Part shown: piece after piece, positions 57,241 to 64,000 of the stretch | Layout of the letters: the number at the start of each line of letters is the position of its first letter | How positions within the stretch are numbered: the stretch's first letter is position 1 | DNA from: Fistulifera solaris | Taxonomy: Eukaryota > Bacillariophyta > Bacillariophyceae > Naviculales > Stauroneidaceae | Assembly: GCA_030295235.1 (NCBI GenBank) | Contig: AP026126.1 | Location: 62,001-126,000, forward strand | Direction of reading: 5' to 3' | Length of the DNA: 64,000 bases | Made by a program: the position numbers and the translations under genes | Notes under the pieces: model-generated | Told to the model about the DNA's origin: nothing | The model's input: only the letters and a program-made list of their open reading frames with translations | Database searches by the model: none

Positions 57241-57285
57241 CCCGCCGCCAGGTGCGCTTTCGAGTGTTCTTACGTCGTCATCTGA
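57241..57285 (+). pseudogene. 3' remnant of a copy of the gene at 54622-55236
   Basis: The last codons read VPAARCAFECSYVVI and stop, against VPASRCAIECSYVVI in the intact gene. Similarity continues into the 3' flank (acagg/acaga..., cacggtt, ttttattttagat). Nothing upstream matches, so only the end of the gene was carried in this duplicate or survived. Confidence 0.7.
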
Positions 57286-57747
57286 ACAGGTTTTGGTCTA
57301 TAGATGATGTGCGCACGGTTACGTACTTTTATTTTAGATGAAACAGAAATAGACCATAGCTGTGCAATGCAACATTCGGAAAGTTCGTACATTTGATGAA
57401 TCATTCATTCTCGAGACTGAATCGTCAAATAATAGGACTAAGGACTACCAAGTGCAAAGATATGCTCTATGTTGCCTATGAATGTTGTAGAGATCAATCC
57501 GAGATCCGAGCTTGTCGAAGAAGGACAGGTGACTATGAGGCCTTGTTGTGGCAATACGTTCAACGAAACAATAAACGATGTCAGCTTGATGCATTTCAAA
57601 GCGTCAGTGTTCTGTTATCATGCGTTTGATGTACCTGGTTTAGTCAATGCTGATCGCGGGTTTTTACCAAATTGTTAACGAGCAAAGACATTCACATTAG
57701 GCACACATCCACTCCCAAAATGAGTTGCCATTCTTTTACTATTTTCT
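57286..57747. other. Intergenic, duplicated flank then unique sequence
   Basis: The first about 70 bp resemble 55237-55300. The rest holds only unsupported short ORFs. Confidence 0.45.
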
Positions 57748-58975
57748 TTATTGCAATATAACAAAAAACAGTGACAAGAGTAGCCAAGGTGCTTTACCAT
57801 TCATCATTCTTCCCCAACAAGGATAGAAATTAGCGATACCACTGTTACCACTAACAATATCAAGTCCGTGTGGTGTAGCTGTCAACGTGACAGCACCTTC
57901 AATTGCTGGATCTCGATTAGTTGACACAAACAAGTAGTAGACTTGGCCGTTCTCGTTAGGAAGTCCAATCGAAAAGCTGCAAAGTTCGGAAACGCCAATG
58001 AAACATTTCATATTCTGGCAATCACGCCCTTCGTAAATATACATGTCAAAATCGGCACTGGCATTGTCTGTCGAACAAAAGTCCATGTCCCATACTGTCT
58101 CATTTGTATCACTCACAAAGTTCTCAACACGAGGCAATGTAAACCAGACACCTTTCCTTTCGCTATTCCATGCACGGGAGGCCGACTGCTCGTGAGCTGT
58201 AGCATTCTTACTATAACTGATATTGCAACTGGGTACTAAATCCATTTGCACCATGGCAAAATTGTTTGTGGTAACTGACTGCGACGTATCCAGCAGTATC
58301 GAATTGGAACAATGATCATTCGGTACTTCTAGATCCGTTACCATGGTCGTGACTTGGAAATTATTCAGTTCCGCTTCTAGCTCTACCGAAATGACATCGA
58401 GGTATACAAAATAAACCTGCCCCTCGGTGGCTGGAAAACGCACACTAGCATAACTCGTGGCATCGGGACAAACAGTACCTTCCAAATGTAGCACAGCAAT
58501 GGATTGTGAAGGATTTGTGATTCCTTCTGCAACACAGTACAAATCGTCGCAACCACTCGTTGTAGCTTGTGCTTGACGTAGAGCGGTGTAAACAATCGGT
58601 ATCATTGTAGTAGCCGAGGTGTTGGTGCAAAAGATGACATCCACTTGTCCACGTGTGTCGAGTTGCACCGGAAACCAAAAGCCACGAACCGACGGTACAA
58701 CCGTCCCACAGGAGGGACCCACCGGTTGGTTTTTGTGGTACGGGCAACCGACCCTCCGTGCTTGCGGTGAGTGTACCAAGTAGATTTCCTCCCAGCAAGG
58801 CAATGAAATTTTGACTTTCATAGACACTTTGATTGCGACACTGCAAAGCCGGTTCAAACTCGAGTATCTTCATTGTAGAATTGATGTCATCGCCTCTTGC
58901 ACTATCGATGAAATGATGACATGCTGCTGTAAAAACAATCCATCCGTAGCGATGCAGATAAGGCGTTGTCTTCAT
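57748..58975 (-). CDS. Surface protein, family copy 3, signal peptide and hydrophobic C-terminus
   Basis: ATG at 58975; about 409 aa after repair. Signal peptide (YGWIVFTAACHHFIDSARG), then both ectodomain parts: LEFEPALQCRNQSVYESQNF, RGFWFPVQLDT, VDVIFCT, IPIVYTAL, CDDLYCVAEG; then NDHCSNSILL, GVWFTLPR, a Cys-rich stretch with CQNMKCF, and YYLFVSTNRDPAIEG. The C-terminus ends in a hydrophobic tail (APWLLLSLFFVIL) without a cytosolic tail, as in a GPI-attachment signal. Copy 1 at 52074 has a true helix plus tail instead. One frame break: T 58730-58734 (+) lacks one base. Closest in order and length to copy 1. Confidence 0.72.
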
Positions 58976-59212
58976 CTTGAAATTGTTCTATTTATTGATG
59001 GGAACCTCTATATGATGATAAGGTGATCTCAATTATTATGAGTTACGAGGTTGCTATCAAATGGTCGATCCGTATACTGGTGGATGCCGTGATCCGAGAG
59101 GGTTACGGGTTGGTCGGTTGACGTGCAGAAACTGGCTAACAACACACCCTTGCCAACAGTATGCGGAGCGAACAGCGACAGAGCATTTGCAGAACCATGG
59201 CTGTTGTCATCT

Positions 59213-61056
59213 TCAGTTTCCGTGGGCAAGGCATGCATAATAATTGGTGCTTGTAAGTGGTTCCACAAAATAAGTTGAGCGCATTTGTTGATGATATTTT
59301 CAGCGAATGATGCTTGGTGAAATAATCTGCTTTGTTTGTTTCGCCTTTTGCCAATAAATGTGAAATTGGCCTTGTCAAACACGATCGTGTATCCAATAAA
59401 AGTGCATGTCCATTGCTTTGGAGCGTTTCTGTTTGACAGTATCGTTAGCAATGCCGCTGGCGGTGCTATTGTCGGTGACAATGGGCGTGGCAGGCTGTGG
59501 GTGGTTCATTTCTTCAAGTGCAGTGCGGATCGGACATGCTTCCTTGCCATTGTAAAATAAAGCGGCGAGTTCGGCTTCGGCAGCACTGGACACAACTTCT
59601 TTAAGGATGGTGGAATGCACGGCAATGGGTCCATTGAAAGGTGGTGGCGTGTCAGTGGTGGTCTGTTTGGAGCTGAGATAGTGGTAACCGGCTGCACGGG
59701 AACGAGCCTTTGTTTCGGACAGATAGGATGCATCACTTTCGATGTGCAAGATCATATCAGAAGCTTGAAAACGAATGGTAGCATCAGGGTGCGTTGCACA
59801 GTAATTGAGCAATTGCGTGATTGCCTCAACAGTGTGTTCAGTCGCATGGGCCTGTTGTGTAGCAAGAGTGCCAACAGCAGGCAGCAATGAACAATCAACC
59901 GCACAGGCATAATACAACAATGTTCCCAAGATTTCCTGAATGCTCGTGGTGATAGCAGGACTGACTTGAGGTGCGTCATCCAATGTTTGAGCATATTGCT
60001 GTCTGGAGCCGTAAATGGGTGCCGTCCAGGCGTGAGGAGAATGTTCTGGTTGTTTGGGCAGTGGGTGGTCAAAGCGGGACAGAGCGTTCGACGTAGCCAG
60101 GCATGGATATGTCGGCAGTGCGATTTTCGTAATCCCAATGTATAGTGAGCCCAACGTAGTGACTGGCTGACCAATCTGTTTTGACAACATAATACTGTTG
60201 AAGAAGTTGGAGAAGCTTGTCCGCTTGCTGGCGATCGGTGTATTTAACCAAAAAATCATCCACAACCAACGTAAAGAGCAAATCGGAAGTGGTGTGACAC
60301 CAAAGTCCGTGTGTGTGGGTGCACGGAACATAGCCATGGGGAGCAAGATGGTTTTTGAGTCGATCATGGGCGAAGCTTGCCTGCCTGTGGGAGGCCATAC
60401 ATGCCTTTGCACACTTCAACATAGAGGAACCCATTGTGGATTTTGTCTTGAAGTTGATACAAGTCAATAATAACATCTGGTATGAGGTGCACCGGAACGC
60501 GAATGTATTCATACTCGTCAAGATTAGCGGTGAGGTAAAAGTCTTTGAGATCCATGGACATGGCACGAGCATTAAGAGTACTGAGAACACTGTTGATAAG
60601 GATTTTGACAGTGATAACATCGGCAGTGTGTGTGCTAATGTCGCCATGGTGTTGAATTCGATCGCCGCCTGCAGTCCAGCGAACACGTTCAGGGTCAGCT
60701 TTTTCGGGCCGATCGGCACACACGACTTTAACGTAGGTAACAGGTTTTCCTTTGGGGACCTCGTGGTGGTGGATGAAGTGGCAGGTATCAGTGCCAGTCG
60801 GCATATGAGAGGATGATCCGAGGCCTTGAAAAAGGCGTCCAATTTCATCACAATTTGCTTGTTGCCAACGGGGACTGGTGGAACATTGACTGAGCTCACG
60901 ATATTCAGCCACACGGCCAGTATCGGGATTCAAGGCAGTCCCATGGAATGCAAACAAAGGGATAGGGTCAGGTGGTAATGGTGGCGCTGAAGAAGAAACG
61001 CGAAGCGCGGCAAACGGAACTTTAGGTTTGGGCATACGGCCAGAACGACGGGACAC
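59213..61056 (-). pseudogene. Copia reverse transcriptase and RNase H (frameshifted)
   Basis: RT: DLKDFYLTANLDEYEYIRVP, VCKGMYGLPQAG and the catalytic VVDDFLVKYT, the VVDD form in place of the usual YVDD. RNase H: IESDASYLSETKARSRAAGY, AEAELAALFYNGKEA, IVTDNSTASGIAN, KAMDMHFYWIHDRV. A TGA then interrupts the frame before QGQFHIYW, and after one shift the end GETNKADYFTKHHS is typical. Further frame breaks lie near 60390 and 60075. Confidence 0.88.
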
Positions 61057-61299
61057 CAGAAGTTAGGTGTGTGCCGGTTGGAGTATGAGGGCGTTGTGCA
61101 CGGCGTAGTGTGCGCCGATGGCGGCGGCCAACAGGACCAGTGAGTTCGCGGTATGTGGTGGCCGGAGTGGGCACCAGCAGTTCAGCACTGGGTGGTACCG
61201 GCTGGTCTGAAGTTCGCTGGCTGTTGGCATTACGGTAACATTGTGTAGTGGTGCGATCATTGGTTGGTAGGTTGGGGTCAAAATGGACCTTTCGTGGCG

Positions 61300-63019
61300 T
61301 CACCCTTGGACTTGTGACAAGCTCGGGAACCTGGATGGGTGGGTTCACCCTTGGAAGTGGTGCAGTTTCCCGCACTTCCACCCTTGGATGTGCGGGATGG
61401 TCATCTGTACACATGGTGGTGAGCAAAGTGACAATGTCTTGGAGCTCCTGAGTCTGACTATCCATACGTGGCGCAAGAGGGGATGCCGGTGAAGGATTTT
61501 GTAACGCAAAGAGGATATCCTGGAGGGCAGAATAGATAAGGTCGGTGGACGAACTGGCTGGCATTTTGACATGCTGCGGGAACCATTCAAGTGTATCGCA
61601 AATTCTGGTGTCGCGTGTATCAATAATCCATACTTTGTAGCACCGATAGGATTCAAGAGCAGGACCAATATACCAGGCTTCCAAGGCATGAGGCGACCAC
61701 GTAGTGCGGTTACCGGGCTTCTCGTGGGCAAGGACGAATGTGCCAGGCGGTCCAAGAGGGTGACGGTTGAAATCAAAGCGTGCCATTGAGCTGCGCAAAG
61801 GCAGAGAGATTGGGGTTAATGCGGGACCCACGCATCAGGTTCAGGGTGATTTCGGCCTGTGGGATAAGTTGGTCCCATAGATGTAAGGGAAAGTTGACAT
61901 CGGTGCTGCATAACCCGGCAATGAAATGATTGGCAAAGGTGCGTATGGCACGTTCAGCAGCATTGCGGCGATGGACTGCTGGTGGGACAAGCTGATAATC
62001 GATGTCTTCATCAGTCATGAACTCTTTTAACTCATGTGATGCCTCATTGTCTAAGCGTTGTAGGGCGAGGTCGGAGGCCACCATTTACAAGTCGATTATG
62101 GAGCTTTTTGTATGCTGTCAGGAGACTGGCACTTGTCTTAGTGGGATATGGTTGTGCCCAGATAGAATTACTGTCGTAATCATAAAGCACCATGAGATAA
62201 TTATTGCCGGTTGTAGAAGGCGTGATGAATTTTCCAGTTTGGTCGGTATAGATCTGACCGGTAGGTTCGATGGCGTTGACATAGCAGTAATGTGTACGAG
62301 CCGTAAGCTGTGGTGGTTGGTGATCCTCGGCTGCATCATTGTCGGGAAACAAGATTGCATCCGATGCAGGATGGGGTTGCAGTTTGGTAGACTTCAGGTT
62401 TTTACGAATTTGATCCATGTGCCCCTTGTGCATGGCTAAACTGCGTGGTGGGTATTTGCGGAGGCTGCTTAGTGTTAGGCCAGGAAAATTAGTGAGGAAG
62501 CCACGTGCAGCCTCCAACGTTGATAATGCTGGCAAAAATAAGGAAGCATGTGCAAAAGCGACCAGTTCGGCGGTGGCAGAAGCACCAATCGCACGGGCTG
62601 CGATGGGATGTGGCAGAGGGCATGGTGGCGGCCATGGTGCAGGTGTTACTGGGACATGGGGTACCGGGACATGCCAAAGGCCGGTACAGTGATCGCGGTG
62701 ACCAGTGAGCACAATATTGGAGAGACTGTCGTGAACTGTCATGGTTGTGGCGTCAAACCGCACAGTATAGCCCGCATCGCAAAGTTGGCCAATGGAAAGA
62801 AGTGAGCACTGGTGGAGTTCAGGGAAAATGTGAACATGCCATGCAGCAGGGGCCAAGCCAGGGAAGTCTAACACGCCTTCATGTGTGGAGGTAAGGGTCG
62901 AACCATCTGGAATGGTGATGTGCAGAGGTTTGGTAGTAGGGACAATATTCAGGACGGGAAAATTGCTGCTGACGTAATTGCCGGTACTACCTGAGTCAGC
63001 AATGAGATGAGAGGGGGAC
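61300..63019 (-). pseudogene. Copia protease and integrase (frameshifted)
   Basis: The aspartic protease active site is in LIADSGSTGNYVSS near 63005, followed by ITIPDGS. The integrase pre-domain and core follow (MHKGHMDQIRKNLKST, IYTDQTGKF, LQRLDNEASHELKEFM, VPPAVHRRNAAERAIRTF, NLMRGSRINPNLSAF), with the Asp and Glu of the DDE core visible. A region after the core has GPPGTFVLAHEKP. Frame breaks lie near 62055 (extra C in a run) and 61778. Confidence 0.88.
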
Positions 63020-63199
63020 CTGGGCTAACATTAGAATCAGATGGCGGAGAAGTTAACAGGTTGTTAAACTTAACATCGTGCTGTAGAATGAGCTCAGGCT
63101 CCCCTCGTCCCTATTCTGCAAGATTAGGTGCAGCTGCTGAATTGGCCGAAGAGGTGTGGCGACGTCCATTACTGTTTGTCTTGCCAGATTTTCCAAATC

Positions 63200-63969
63200 T
63201 CAACTTTTGCTGCCTCCTTTGCGGTTGGTGGCTGTAGCATCAATGTGGTGGCCTAGCTCGGGGTTCTTGCATGTGTTGCCATTGTGAGTCACAGTAGAGG
63301 AGGGTGGGTTGTTTGCTGCTGCTGCAATAGGATGGGCAAAAGTGGTGACCATGTGTGCGCCATGGTAGCCTGCCGCCCTGAGCAGTGAGGTTATGTTTGC
63401 GATCATTATCAGCTCGTGTGAAATGATCCTTAAAATTAGCCCACGTCTGCTCGGCTGCCGGTTTATCGCGCCAGGTCTGCAAATAGTAGTGGAAGACTCC
63501 AGATTTTGCCAACGCTTCCTGAGTTTTGAGGATGACCGTGGCATCCTGAATGGTAGGATCAATGGCCTTAATTTTTGCAATGTGGGCCCATAAATGCTCG
63601 ATAGGATTAGATGGATCCCATTGATTGGCAAGCTGATCACGATTGTTTTCGTAATCCAATGCCGTCATTTGCCCGTAATTGGTCTCCAAATATGCCAGGA
63701 AATCGCGAATGCTCACAAGATTGTATTCATGGAGGGGGTCAAGAAGTTCCTCGCGGTAGATGGGTGCCACTGCAGCCAAAATTTGTCTTGTATAAGATGG
63801 CAATGAGGGCCGTGTATGTTTCAAATTCGGCCACGGCGGCATCATAGGCTTGTCGCGTGGCTGTAATAACATACTGTGTGTCGCCCTGTTGGGGCACAGG
63901 TGGCGGTCCTGGGCTAGGCGGTGGAATGAAGTGCTGATTGGTTAATGCAAAATATTCGTTGTCGGGCAT
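63200..63969 (-). pseudogene. Copia gag (frameshifted)
   Basis: Starts at ATG 63969 (MPDNEYFALTNQHF). It carries a gag-like helical region (LLDPLHEYNLVSIRDFLAYL, LANQWDPSNPIEHLWAHI) and near its end a zinc-knuckle-like block (THNGNTCKNPELGHH, then DATATNRKGG). Frame breaks lie near 63785 and 63385. Confidence 0.8.
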
Positions 63970-64000
63970 GACAGCTCAAATGACCATGTGCCCCGCCACC

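Larger units (their letters stand above)
59213..64000 (-). mobile_element. Ty1/Copia-type LTR retrotransposon (diatom CoDi-like), internal region, right end outside window
   Basis: On the minus strand the order gag, protease, integrase, reverse transcriptase, RNase H defines a Copia element. No LTR pair can be shown: the 5' LTR would lie beyond 64000, and the 3' LTR should lie between about 58980 and 59212, where I find no second copy to compare. At least eight frame shifts and an in-frame TGA near the end of RNase H break the polyprotein, so the copy is probably inactive. Some shifts may be sequence errors. Confidence 0.9.

Noticed and set aside
58980-59212. 3' LTR of the Copia element
   Set aside because: The space is right, but no second copy is in the window to define LTR ends.
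1-64000. tRNA, rRNA or riboswitch genes
   Set aside because: I looked for GGTTCGA-type B-boxes and their complements and found no associated cloverleaf. A tRNAscan run would be decisive.

Overview
The window reads as nuclear DNA of a photosynthetic stramenopile, most likely a diatom. Genes are dense and carry short GT-AG introns of roughly 70-140 bp. Two proteins (RecA, a GDT1/PAM71-like transporter) start with a signal peptide ending in the G-F or A-F type junction seen in diatom plastid presequences. A pyruvate:NADP+ oxidoreductase fusion, Lys/Ser/Gly-rich silaffin-like stalks and a Copia element of the diatom (CoDi) kind point the same way. The species cannot be read from the sequence.

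Layout. 1-5173 (+): most of a pyruvate:NADP+ oxidoreductase, cut by the left edge. 5511-6626 (-): Ser-rich unknown. 7638-9950 (-): glutamine:fructose-6-phosphate amidotransferase (4 exons). 10928-11506 (+): small membrane protein. 11961-37087 (-): a head-to-tail array of eight secreted leishmanolysin-like (peptidase M8) metalloproteases, called here M8-1 to M8-8, with a decayed LRR-like fragment (about 23.9-24.9 kb) and, on the other strand, a plastid recA (31119-32351) between them. 38150-39105 (-): plastid GDT1-like transporter, divergent from a lipoate ligase-like gene (39463-40461, +). Then come unknown secreted and Ser-rich proteins, CDC14 phosphatase (43877-45618, +), a 263-bp MITE (46413-46675), a diatom-type gene (48686-49648) next to its decayed copy, MutY (49750-51625, -), three copies of a membrane-anchored surface protein family (52.1-59.0 kb) with a segmental duplication, and a minus-strand Copia retrotransposon (59213 to the right edge).

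The M8 array is the main object of interest. All eight have a signal peptide, a Ser/Thr/Pro- and usually Lys/Gly-rich stalk, a split metalloprotease domain and a conserved C-terminal module. In six of the eight the zinc motif HEMAH is carried by its own in-phase 21-nt micro-exon. The eighth-most downstream copy (M8-1) has lost two of the three zinc ligands.

A caution for every gene: I count about twenty single-base frame breaks, nearly all in homopolymers, within otherwise well conserved genes (housekeeping CDC14, MutY and PNO included). This looks like uncorrected long-read indels rather than mass pseudogenisation. Exon joins below were checked by counting reading phase, assuming one base gained or lost at the stated run.
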